Assembly: GCA_004431415.1 (NCBI GenBank)
Contig: QPMI01000428.1
Span: 1 to 64,000 of the forward strand
Source: Cyanophora paradoxa
Taxonomy: Eukaryota; Glaucocystophyceae; Cyanophorales; Cyanophoraceae
Length of the DNA: 64,000 bases
Direction of reading: 5' to 3'
The translations under genes and the position numbers were made by a program. The notes below the pieces were generated by a model, which saw only the letters and a list, made by a program, of their open reading frames with translations, had not been told where the DNA came from and did not search any database. Below are positions 9,608-18,091 of the stretch, in pieces. How positions within the stretch are numbered: position 1 is the stretch's first letter; each line of letters begins with the position of its first letter.

Positions 9608-12600
9608 ATGTCGTTCCTGAATCCGCGACCAGACGCACGAGTTATTAATTCGACCACTCAGATAGAGGACACTGATCAGGTAAACACTGAAATTCGCGGG
9701 TCTCTGAAAATAAACTTCAATGCAGACCGCGAAGATCCAGTCAGTGGAACACCGAGCAGACCCGCAGCTTTGCAGTTAATGAACGTCGAGAAAGGGGATC
9801 ATAAACTTGGAATCGACTTTTTACTTGATGATAACGAACGAAACAGAGTCGCCAGCATTCAGGCAACCCGCCAGCTACCGAAAACGGTGCGATATAATCG
9901 TAGGAACATCCCGAAAGCATTCGATAGAGGTCGCTTAAACTTCTTCATTCAAGATGAGAGCGGTTTCCAAAATGCAGCTATGAGAATCGTGGATAATAGC
10001 ACACTTATAGCGGGAGTATCCACACGGAAAACAAAGGTAGAGGTCGTCCATGATCTCTCAGCAGGTAATCTAACGACGAGTAACATTACAGCAAGTAACA
10101 TCACTACGGATACCCTAAATGTAAACTCGCTCAACTCCGAGTCGTTTTTCGCCACCAATGTCGCAACCTGTAACCTAAACATCGAATCCTTTGTGATTCA
10201 GAAGAGCGACACGGTTCCCCAAATCACAGAGGGCGTTTTTACATTAGACCCCGCGAAACCGACCTTAGAAATTGTCGAAAATGGGAACGTTGTGGATATA
10301 ATTGGCGCCAATGCTCCGAATGTGAGATCCTTAGCACTTGATAAAACGACTATATCATTTGCAGAGGAAATTCCGGCATTTACCACAGAGAAACAGGCAC
10401 TGAGAACAGATCATGTTCACATTACCAGAGACAATATAAACGATCTTTTGGGCAAGGACATTGTAAAGGCGTTTTTGGAGTTTGAAAGGAGCAAGAACAC
10501 CAAAGATTCCAGCCAGGATGGAACCCTCACGACCCACACAACCGAGATCGCGGCTTTGCAGTCCGAAATTAATGCACTGTTTGCAGCAGATGGAGCGCTT
10601 GCAATTACCTTAGCCCATATTCTATCGAAAAGGAACATTTACCCCGCGACTGATAACACATACCGAGTTGGTTTATCGAATCTGAGATGGTCAGAGGTGC
10701 ATGGAGTTTCCATGTTTGCCTCCAATTTAATCCTTCCATTAAATCACTCACTCCGACCTAATCAGATTCTTACCAATGGTAATGCACTGATCAGCTACAC
10801 CGACTATAATAGTAACCTTTCCCGCTCAGTTTCGCGAACTGAGACCTACACTGTCGAGGGATACCCTCAGCAGCTCGCAAATGGGGTCTATGTCGCTTAT
10901 GTAGGCAAACCTACATATACATTCACTTGGGATCAGTTGGGTGTCACAGGTTTCGAGACGAATATACCCACTGTTTCATTGGTGGATCACACTACTTATT
11001 ATAATCCTATCTATAACAATAATGAATCTAATAAAGCATTTATCCAAAATGTCACCTCCACAGGGTTTCAGGTTTCGTTTGTCATTAACGAGACATACAA
11101 TTTACTTATCATCCGAAACAACTTGTTGACTTCCGAAGCTACTATTATTTTCACTCTTACCATCAATTATATCACCCCTGAATTCGATAGCGAACCCAGA
11201 GTAAAGGTTTACCGAGATTTACAAGGTAGCAATATCGTGCCCTTCTCACAGAATTTCGATCTTGGGGCGAATTCTTTAAGGTGGAACACAGTTTATTCTT
11301 TGAGTGCAAACACCTGTAATATTGTGGTCGCAGGATCATCGGCTACTATTGGAGAACTGACCGCCCCTTTTAGAAAGGAGTATCTCAGAGAACTGTATAT
11401 AACAAAGTCTGATTTACCAGATGCTATTTCGTTGGTGCTCTCCCCCACTCCCAGTATATCCTATCACAATGTGAAAGACACAAGTAATGTAGTGCAGAGG
11501 GGAAGCAAAGTATTCCAGGCATCCGAGATATCAGCATCAACATATAGATACCTTGCAGGGGTTCCAGCGAATTTTAATTTCACATTTGAGACACCTTTTG
11601 TTTCCCCTCCTACTATTGAAATAACAGACACGAATTTGTATGTGATCAATAATGGGTCGACCACCTCTATTAACAATGCACCAGCCGGCTACTCCCCATT
11701 TGTTGCAACTAACATAACAACCACCGGCTTCACACTTGTCGGAAATGCAACAGTGACATATGCTCTTACAGCATATCCTGTTGGGTTGTATTTTGCGAAA
11801 TTTAATCTTTCAGCGATCCCACCTGTGTCCCTTTCTCCTCCCTTTACTATCAATTGGAAGGCAACAGGAACTATTCCGCGATTTGACCCCGAAGACCGCT
11901 TGAAAATAAGGTATCCTCTCGATGTGACCGACCTCCATACTACGAGAATAAATGGGCAGAATTTCGTATTTAATGGAACCAATGCGACTCTGATCAATAA
12001 CAGTGTCACAAATAATTACTTTTTCGATTCTCGATATATTAATACTTGCAATATTGTCATACAAAACACGTTTGAAAATCGCAGTAAGACCTTAACAGTC
12101 ACCTTGCCCACTCACTCGAATGTCTCAGATGGATTTCACTATTATCTTTTCAATCGTAATTACACCTCATATATTCCATATCCTTCTGAGACTGTCAACA
12201 TGAGCTATCCCAGAGTCACCCTAACATCGACCAATGCTGACTTCTTTGGATCCACGGACTTTATGACCTTCTTTGCTTTCACATCCTCTACTGATGGGCT
12301 CTTAGTTTATTACACTTTCAGGTATGATGCTGTTTGGACTCAGCTTGACAGCCACCCAAATACAGATGTCATCGAAGTGGGCGATAAGAAATACATAAAA
12401 ACCGCTTCTCCATGGGTGTGCACTGTCCGGCTCGATGACAGATACACTCCTAACCTTAATAACATTGGATTGCACTCGACATGCAATATTTATGTGCAAG
12501 GTGCGATTTCGGCTTCGAAGTACTTTGAGGGTGGGAATTGTGATACAGGACATAGGTTGCTATCGCGAAATGGACTCTTTGAGTCATTCAGTGGGACGGC

Positions 12601-13330
12601 TCTACCGCCCTTTATCAGGGACACAGTCTATGATACCACATGCAATATTTGGGTGTGTCGATCTGTGAGCAATCCACCTGTGACACAGGAATTATACAAG
12701 TATCTCGCAGATACCTATGGTGCAATCTCAGGATCCTCCACAGGAAATCCAGCGACGGCTCCAATCGTGTTTGCGAATGCATACACAGCGCCAACCTCAT
12801 TAGCAGGGTCGACGGAACCGCCACCAAACGATCCAAATCCGAACCAGCCTAACCCAGATCCCGATTCACAAGATCCCCCTACAACTAATCCAGATCCAAA
12901 CACACCACCTAATAATCCCACGAATCCTACAAATCCAGTCGGGGCACCGGGAACAGATCCAGGAACGTTAGTGCTTATGATTCTCTTGCCGATTCTCGGT
13001 GCTCTTGGGCTTGTGCTTGCATACAAATTCCGAGCTTTGTGTTGTGCATGCATAGACAGAACCATTGCAGGAGCAGGTAATAAATACTCCACACCAGAGC
13101 TTAATGTGACCCAAACAGCCGAAGGAGATGTGGGCTTAGAGGTGAGATCAGCCGAGGGGCATGGTCTTAGTGTTGTGAGGACTGACCGACCACCAGCAAA
13201 TAGGGCAGCACCCAAAAAATCACGAGCACAAGAATTGGCAGAGCAAACGATGAACAATGATAGAGACTTTATGGCGGAAATGGCACAGCGAGAAGGGAGA
13301 ATATATGAACATGTTCCAAACGTTATGTAA
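9608..13330 (+). CDS. Large virion surface/attachment protein with C-terminal membrane anchor
   Basis: 1,240 residues from the ATG at 9608; the same frame is open further upstream, but that stretch lies inside the divergent patatin gene and has no viral-style start. The body is rich in Asn, Thr and Ser. It has repeated fibre-like motifs: 'RVGLSNLRWSEV' and 'DLGANSLRWNTVY' (the LG..S.RW..VY motif of phage tail fibres) and several S..TCNI.V units. Near residues 1075-1120 lies a Pro/Asn/Asp-rich stalk, followed by one hydrophobic span (LVLMILLPILGALGLVLAY) and a Cys-containing basic tail of about 100 residues. The likely topology is a long ectodomain on a stalk anchored in a membrane. No signal peptide is obvious. 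A host-recognition role is inference from motifs and from the two fibre genes that follow 37 bp and 20 bp apart. Confidence 0.65.
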   Translation: MSFLNPRPDARVINSTTQIEDTDQVNTEIRGSLKINFNADREDPVSGTPSRPAALQLMNVEKGDHKLGIDFLLDDNERNRVASIQATRQLPKTVRYNRRNIPKAFDRGRLNFFIQDESGFQNAAMRIVDNSTLIAGVSTRKTKVEVVHDLSAGNLTTSNITASNITTDTLNVNSLNSESFFATNVATCNLNIESFVIQKSDTVPQITEGVFTLDPAKPTLEIVENGNVVDIIGANAPNVRSLALDKTTISFAEEIPAFTTEKQALRTDHVHITRDNINDLLGKDIVKAFLEFERSKNTKDSSQDGTLTTHTTEIAALQSEINALFAADGALAITLAHILSKRNIYPATDNTYRVGLSNLRWSEVHGVSMFASNLILPLNHSLRPNQILTNGNALISYTDYNSNLSRSVSRTETYTVEGYPQQLANGVYVAYVGKPTYTFTWDQLGVTGFETNIPTVSLVDHTTYYNPIYNNNESNKAFIQNVTSTGFQVSFVINETYNLLIIRNNLLTSEATIIFTLTINYITPEFDSEPRVKVYRDLQGSNIVPFSQNFDLGANSLRWNTVYSLSANTCNIVVAGSSATIGELTAPFRKEYLRELYITKSDLPDAISLVLSPTPSISYHNVKDTSNVVQRGSKVFQASEISASTYRYLAGVPANFNFTFETPFVSPPTIEITDTNLYVINNGSTTSINNAPAGYSPFVATNITTTGFTLVGNATVTYALTAYPVGLYFAKFNLSAIPPVSLSPPFTINWKATGTIPRFDPEDRLKIRYPLDVTDLHTTRINGQNFVFNGTNATLINNSVTNNYFFDSRYINTCNIVIQNTFENRSKTLTVTLPTHSNVSDGFHYYLFNRNYTSYIPYPSETVNMSYPRVTLTSTNADFFGSTDFMTFFAFTSSTDGLLVYYTFRYDAVWTQLDSHPNTDVIEVGDKKYIKTASPWVCTVRLDDRYTPNLNNIGLHSTCNIYVQGAISASKYFEGGNCDTGHRLLSRNGLFESFSGTALPPFIRDTVYDTTCNIWVCRSVSNPPVTQELYKYLADTYGAISGSSTGNPATAPIVFANAYTAPTSLAGSTEPPPNDPNPNQPNPDPDSQDPPTTNPDPNTPPNNPTNPTNPVGAPGTDPGTLVLMILLPILGALGLVLAYKFRALCCACIDRTIAGAGNKYSTPELNVTQTAEGDVGLEVRSAEGHGLSVVRTDRPPANRAAPKKSRAQELAEQTMNNDRDFMAEMAQREGRIYEHVPNVM

Positions 13331-13367
13331 CAACCTTAATTTTTGTAGTATTCCATAATAGAGTATA

Positions 13368-14876
13368 ATGACTGAACCCATAGTAGAAACGACAATAAAG
13401 AATGCTGTCTTGGATAATCAATTTTATATAACCCATGCCAATATACCCAGTGAATCCAATGACCTGATAGTAGATCTAAAAGGGTATGTGATGGGAGCTA
13501 TGGCTTCCAACCTGTGGAATGACATTTTTGGTTACGAGTTTGGTCACATATATGACATAGCAAATGGGATTGGCTATGTGGATGCAATGGCGGGAACAGT
13601 CTTTCGAAATCTAAATTGCAACTGTGTGGGTGGGTGGATGTTTCAGATCTGTTCAAACGTCGATCCTACTATTGATCCAGCTACTGTGACCTTTGATTGC
13701 AATCTATTCGCCCCTAAAACCATTTTCTCCATCACTTGCAATCTCGTAAATTCGGATGTGCCCATAATAGCACCTGTAATAGGTGCATCAAATATGTATA
13801 TCCAAAGAAACCCGGTCGTGCATACAGGTGCCGAATTTATATTGGGCGACAACACCCCAATCAGCCGCCTCGAATTACCCACGAATTTCACCTTTAATCT
13901 CGTGGATGAGTTCCCTAACAGTCAAAGTCTCATGTATTTCACCTCTGAAAATCGCCTTTCGGGTGCATTCTCACCAATTGAGCTGTCTATACCAAAGCAA
14001 AAGGTGAGCTACAAGGAGCTTACAGATGTGCCGACGGGATTCAGTGGGAAGTGGAGTGATATCATTCAGAAGCCGACTTGGAGTAGTGTAGCATACACAG
14101 GAAATTACTATGATCTTGTAAATCCTCCCGATTTCACAAGCTATATACCTCGTTGGATTGATCAAGGTGTAATTATATCAGAATCTACACTTCCTTTCAA
14201 TGGGACATGGGATAGGTTATTTACTAAGCCGAATTTGCATGCTGTTGCCACAAGTGGAAATTATGATGATCTGATAAACACACCAAACCTACATGCTGTG
14301 GCTACAAGTGGAAATTATGATGATCTGATAAACACACCAAACCTACATGCTGTGGCTACAAGTGGAAATTATGATGATCTGATAAACACACCAAACCTAC
14401 ATGCTGTGGCTACAAGTGGAAATTATGATGATCTGATAAACACACCTACTTCGCCACCTACTCACAATCACAGCATCGAGTTGCTCACGAATTTCGGTAG
14501 CTATGTAAATGCAAATGCATATGTGCAACAGGGGACAGCGGATGTAGTTTTGGAAAATAGAATATACAATGCAGGAGAGACCTTTCAGTTATCGGGAACG
14601 GTCGTATTCTCTACCCCATTTTATAGTGATGCAGTGATTACTACCTCTATCGAGAATAGCTTCAACTCCGTAAATTGGGACATGACGAACTGTGTATATA
14701 TTGGACCTGAGTATGTTAATAATACTCGTGTGGGTTTTAAAAATAAGTTTACCTGGATCGTAAGATTCACAACTTTCGCATCAACTAATTTCACAAATGT
14801 AGAAGCAGCTAATCGCACTCTTAAACTCCATTGGATTGCTGTCGGACCTCTCCAAAACAATAATATTCTCACGTAA
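13368..14876 (+). CDS. Phage-type fibre protein with tandem VA-SG-Y-DL-P repeats
   Basis: 502 residues. The N-terminal 210 residues are a unique, Cys-containing region that may attach to the virion. Residues about 215-365 contain the tail-fibre motif 'VA.SG.Y.DL.N.P', first as two diverged units (SSVAYTGNYYDLVNPP and a shorter one) and then as four near-identical 18-residue units. The C-terminal 130 residues are beta-rich, possibly a trimeric head. This repeat is well known in tail fibres of bacteriophages and occurs in some large algal viruses. The gene is in the same direction as its neighbours with very short spacers, so it is probably co-expressed with them. Confidence 0.7.
   Translation: MTEPIVETTIKNAVLDNQFYITHANIPSESNDLIVDLKGYVMGAMASNLWNDIFGYEFGHIYDIANGIGYVDAMAGTVFRNLNCNCVGGWMFQICSNVDPTIDPATVTFDCNLFAPKTIFSITCNLVNSDVPIIAPVIGASNMYIQRNPVVHTGAEFILGDNTPISRLELPTNFTFNLVDEFPNSQSLMYFTSENRLSGAFSPIELSIPKQKVSYKELTDVPTGFSGKWSDIIQKPTWSSVAYTGNYYDLVNPPDFTSYIPRWIDQGVIISESTLPFNGTWDRLFTKPNLHAVATSGNYDDLINTPNLHAVATSGNYDDLINTPNLHAVATSGNYDDLINTPNLHAVATSGNYDDLINTPTSPPTHNHSIELLTNFGSYVNANAYVQQGTADVVLENRIYNAGETFQLSGTVVFSTPFYSDAVITTSIENSFNSVNWDMTNCVYIGPEYVNNTRVGFKNKFTWIVRFTTFASTNFTNVEAANRTLKLHWIAVGPLQNNNILT
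14232..14447 (+). repeat. Four tandem 54-bp repeats inside the fibre gene
   Basis: Units are 14232-14285, 14286-14339, 14340-14393 and 14394-14447, each encoding 18 residues (NLHAVATSGNYDDLINTP). Units 2-4 are identical except for the last base of unit 4. Unit 1 has a few synonymous changes, consistent with recent unit expansion in frame. Confidence 0.95.
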
Positions 14877-14896
14877 TAATAAAGAACAATCAAAAG

Positions 14897-15880
14897 ATGT
14901 CGACTGTGTTTACCCCTGTGTTTTCTTTGAGTGCAAGTGCTGTCCATAATGTCCAACACACAGTCTATGATTTATCTCCGAGCCACCCTTCGACTGAGAC
15001 AGCGAAAACCGATTCTTTTAATGAACAAAGCATACTCAGAGTCAAAGAACTCAGAGCTGACAAGATTGATGGACTCGTTAAAGCTACTCAAATAATCGTA
15101 TCTAATCGACCCGCAATCTCTTCGGGGCTGGTCACCAAAGAAAATCTATATGAAGGTCAACAGGATTCCAAAACGGCTTTTAATCCGGCTGATAGGAATT
15201 CGGCGGCTTTTCAAGTTTACAGTGGTGGGGCATGGATTGGGACTGGACTGAGTGTGAATGGGACAGTGACAGCAACTTCTTATGGGGCTGTGAGTGGGAC
15301 AACAGCTACATTTTCATCTACTGGTGGATTTACTGGACTTGTTACAGCAAGTGGTGGAGTGAAAACAAACTCGATTGAAGCTGTGGGTGCAAGCGATAAT
15401 ATTGCACTGAAAAGGAATGGAGCCACAGTTGCAACAATCGATACTTCTGGACTTTCACTTTCGAGTGGATATAATTTGAAGAATGCAAATAATATCTGTT
15501 GTCGAGTCTACCATACTGTCACAACAGACTATGCAGTAAACAATGTTATCAAATACCCAAACATTGTCTATAATATAGGAAACTGTTACTCAACTACGAC
15601 AGGGCGTTTTACTCCTTCTATTGCAGGTATCTACATAATTTCATATTCGTTTTATAATAGTAGTGCTAATGCAAATGTAGAGGTAGGAATAAGACTAAAT
15701 GAAAACCCAAACTATATAGATGTTAAGAGCCAAAAGACAGTATCAACCAACAGTGGATATTCAACCATTACATTACGAATGAATACAACTGATTTTGTGG
15801 ATGTCTTTGTTGCTGTGGGAACAGCAACAATCTTTAAAGATAGTCATACATTCAGTGTTGCTTTGCTTTGTGCTATCTAA
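14897..15880 (+). CDS. Fibre-like protein with C-terminal C1q/TNF-like head
   Basis: 327 residues. The first 90 residues are polar. The middle (about 100-195) is Gly/Thr/Ser-rich with phage fibre-style phrases (TATSYGAVSGTTATF, NIALKRNGATVATID). Residues about 200-327 look like a C1q-like jelly roll: GRFTPSIAGIYIISYSF near the middle and a hydrophobic end (HTFSVALLCAI). C1q-like heads trimerise and bind ligands, and viruses and phages use them as receptor-binding tips. The ATG at 14897 follows the previous stop by 20 bp. Confidence 0.65.
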   Translation: MSTVFTPVFSLSASAVHNVQHTVYDLSPSHPSTETAKTDSFNEQSILRVKELRADKIDGLVKATQIIVSNRPAISSGLVTKENLYEGQQDSKTAFNPADRNSAAFQVYSGGAWIGTGLSVNGTVTATSYGAVSGTTATFSSTGGFTGLVTASGGVKTNSIEAVGASDNIALKRNGATVATIDTSGLSLSSGYNLKNANNICCRVYHTVTTDYAVNNVIKYPNIVYNIGNCYSTTTGRFTPSIAGIYIISYSFYNSSANANVEVGIRLNENPNYIDVKSQKTVSTNSGYSTITLRMNTTDFVDVFVAVGTATIFKDSHTFSVALLCAI

Positions 15881-15906
15881 TATTTTCTTTCAGTATATTA
15901 AAAGGA

Positions 15907-16170
15907 ATGTCGAACATCTATCAAGTCGTTCTAAGTGACACTGAAAAACTGGGAATGGAATACTGTGCCTACTCTGTTCAGGATTGGATCGATAATGCGG
16001 CTCATAATCGGGCGAGAATCGCGATTGATGAGATTGTGGACAAAGAAGTTAAATCGTGCATTGCCGCTGGAATTCCGATTCCACTCACAAAGGAAGCGAT
16101 TGTAGAGCAAGCATTTAATCGGGGGACTGTTCAGAAGGCAAGCAAAATTACTGTGAGTGCTCCTATGTAA
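15907..16170 (+). CDS. Small phage-like protein of the fibre cluster
   Basis: 87 residues from the ATG at 15907, the first ATG after an A-rich leader. The sequence (DTEKLGMEYCAYSVQDWIDNA, then a helical AIDEIVDKEVKSC segment) resembles small uncharacterised proteins found next to tail-fibre genes of marine bacteriophages. It is cytosolic-looking, helical and has no membrane span. I know of no biochemical function for it; a fibre-assembly role is only suggested by position. Confidence 0.5.
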   Translation: MSNIYQVVLSDTEKLGMEYCAYSVQDWIDNAAHNRARIAIDEIVDKEVKSCIAAGIPIPLTKEAIVEQAFNRGTVQKASKITVSAPM

Positions 16171-16329
16171 AGAATTCGAATTCGAAGAATGAGAGAGGGG
16201 TTTATTGTTATTTTTCATAGATCATGCATAAGAAAGGCATGTATCTTGCATAGTGGGCGGGGCGCGAGTTTATTTTAACGTGGTCTATCGTCGTACTTCG
16301 TCGATCATCGTACTTTGTCGATGGGGTGC

Positions 16330-16382
16330 GCAAGTTTGTGCAGGTGGGCATTTTCGGCATGCTTGCTCATGCACAAACTTGC
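16330..16382. terminator. Hairpin between convergent genes
   Basis: GCAAGTTTGTGCA at 16330-16342 is exactly repeated in reverse complement at 16370-16382, followed by TTTAAAAAA. It lies between the convergent stops at 16170 and 16418, a position fitting a transcript 3'-end signal. The function is inference. Confidence 0.4.
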
Positions 16383-16417
16383 TTTAAAAAATACAAATCT
16401 CATTTTAAAATCATAAA

Positions 16418-16741
16418 TTAGCTCGTCCGAGTCTCACTATAACACTGTCGGCATTTGTAGTAGAGACCATCCTTCGTGCTTTGTTTTTTATTATACTCGC
16501 TTGCAGGCTTCTCAATCTTGCAATCGGGGCATATTTTCGATTGTACTTCGATTTTCGGACGCGTTTTTAAGACTTTGTGATACAGGTCAAGGTGATAGTC
16601 GCGGTTGCACTCGATGCATCTTGGATTCAATGCGACATTACCAGTTTTTAATTTACGCAAACCAAAACACGATGCAGGTCTATCTACTTTGCAGATAGTG
16701 CATTGCTTACTTTTGGGTAGTGGGAGTTGATTGCTCGGCAT
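16418..16741 (-). CDS. Two-zinc-ribbon protein (endonuclease VII/HNH-associated type)
   Basis: 107 residues from the ATG at 16741; the frame is open further upstream to a GTG at 16822, so an earlier start is possible. Two similar ribbons are visible: CTICKVDRPASCFGLRK...RCIECNRDY and CPDCKIEKPASEYNKK...KCRQCY, each with two CxxC pairs. Such C-x2-C...F...C-x2-C units occur in phage and large-virus proteins next to HNH nuclease domains, but no HNH motif follows here, so catalysis cannot be claimed. It is the last gene of the island, facing the fibre cluster. Confidence 0.5.
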   Translation of the reverse strand: MPSNQLPLPKSKQCTICKVDRPASCFGLRKLKTGNVALNPRCIECNRDYHLDLYHKVLKTRPKIEVQSKICPDCKIEKPASEYNKKQSTKDGLYYKCRQCYSETRTS

Positions 16742-16849
16742 CTTTATAGCTATATAGCGGGAAATCTTTAAGTGGGGATAAACGCATTTCATATGTTGAT
16801 TTACGCTATCGGTGGGGGTCACCTTGATTTTTCAATTTGGGTAACTGAA

Positions 16850-17053
16850 AACAGTTTGGAAACGATCGGGAACATTTCGTAAAAATAGGGGTCTCACTGT
16901 CCTTACTGAGAAATCGAGAGAGGGTTTTAGGGCTTACTGGGAATGGTAAGGAATTATAAAAATGGAGAATTAAAGGGTTTCGTGATTGGTTTCAGTAAGG
17001 AGAGGTTAGATGTTTGAAAAATACAGTGCTAATTTATAATTTGTTACTGAGCC
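16850..17053 (-). other. Probable LINE 3' region with CTTACTGAG repeats
   Basis: Downstream of the LINE's last frame (minus strand), the octamer-like motif CTTACTGAGAA or CTTACTGGGAA recurs near 16899, 16937, 17052 and 17082. I see no gene. A short-repeat 3' tail is common for non-LTR elements, but the exact end is not determined. Confidence 0.35.
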
Positions 17054-18091
17054 TTACTGAGAAATTTGAAAATGGATAATGGGCTTACTGAGAATGGTAG
17101 TGGGGAAGGTCGCGCAATTGGTGGGGTTCTCCTGGAAGCGAGCAGACCGGGGGCGGCGGATTCGTGAAACGGAAGGTATCAGAGAAGGACTAGGGGGGGG
17201 CAGGGAAGTACGGAGCCGCTGAGCAGGTGGCGACGGTGAGGGTGCAGGGGAGCGAATCCGTCGCAAAGTCGGAACAGGCTGACGGGGCTCGGCATATGTA
17301 GCCGCAGCTGCAGGAGCTGGAGCAAGCACTGGGGGTGCCGGATCCGGAGACTGGAGGCGGGGGCGCTGGGCAGGAGGCACAGGATCTGGAGGATTCTCTG
17401 AACTAGAGGGGGTTCGAGGTCGGCGAACGCCACGGGCGTTAGCAGGATGTTTATCAGCCCGAACATGACGGTCACGATCAGCAGAAGACTGAAAGTTCTT
17501 CCCACAAATAGGGCATATTAATGTGGAGGCAGAAGCGGCGCTAGCGCTAGCATCGGCAGACGAGCTCAAACGAGAACTCGAGGGAGCCGGGACCGAAGCT
17601 GTATCAGCGCTAGCAGATGGCCTCGCAATGTGCTGAACTTGAGGATTCACGCCGACGCCATTAACTGTAGTAGCAGGCCTAGGGGTAGCGACTGCAGGGG
17701 GGCCCGGGACCGCGACTGCTGGGGGGCCCGAGCGCTGTAGAGGGATAGCTCCGCGCACAGAAAAGAAGCTCGCATCAAAAATAGATTGAGGGGGGCTAGG
17801 GCGGTCACGTGACTCAGGGTTTGAACCATCGTAATCAGAGCCCTCCCCTAAATGCCGTAAACGAAGAAGCTCAATGCGCTCGACAGCAGGAGGCAACGTA
17901 ATCTCGAGAATATCCAGAAAACGTTTCCACAGGTTTAGCAGAGCATTAACGGAGTACACTGGTACCCGCTCAGCAAGTAAATTATCGGGTGAGAGATATG
18001 CACGGGACAGCTGAAAAATTGCGTAAATGCCCGCCAAAATATAACCGAGATACCGAACACAGAAATCGGCATCCACAGAAGATGTGATCAA
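17054..18091 (-). CDS. LINE ORF2 C-terminal part with C2H2 zinc finger
   Basis: This 345-residue frame overlaps the end of the RT frame by four bases and has no good ATG (it opens on TTG), so it is most likely the continuation of ORF2 after a frame change rather than a separate gene. It has a helical first 75 residues, a Pro/Ala/Ser-rich middle and one classic C2H2 finger (CPICGKNFQSSADRDRHVRADKH, about residues 190-212). An Arg/Pro-rich tail follows. Nucleic-acid binding by the finger is inference. Programmed frameshifting is possible but unproven. Confidence 0.6.
   Translation of the reverse strand: MITSSVDADFCVRYLGYILAGIYAIFQLSRAYLSPDNLLAERVPVYSVNALLNLWKRFLDILEITLPPAVERIELLRLRHLGEGSDYDGSNPESRDRPSPPQSIFDASFFSVRGAIPLQRSGPPAVAVPGPPAVATPRPATTVNGVGVNPQVQHIARPSASADTASVPAPSSSRLSSSADASASAASASTLICPICGKNFQSSADRDRHVRADKHPANARGVRRPRTPSSSENPPDPVPPAQRPRLQSPDPAPPVLAPAPAAAATYAEPRQPVPTLRRIRSPAPSPSPPAQRLRTSLPPPSPSLIPSVSRIRRPRSARFQENPTNCATFPTTILSKPIIHFQISQ

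Noticed and set aside
14232-14447. CRISPR-like array
   Set aside because: The repeats are contiguous 54-bp coding units without spacers and encode a fibre motif.
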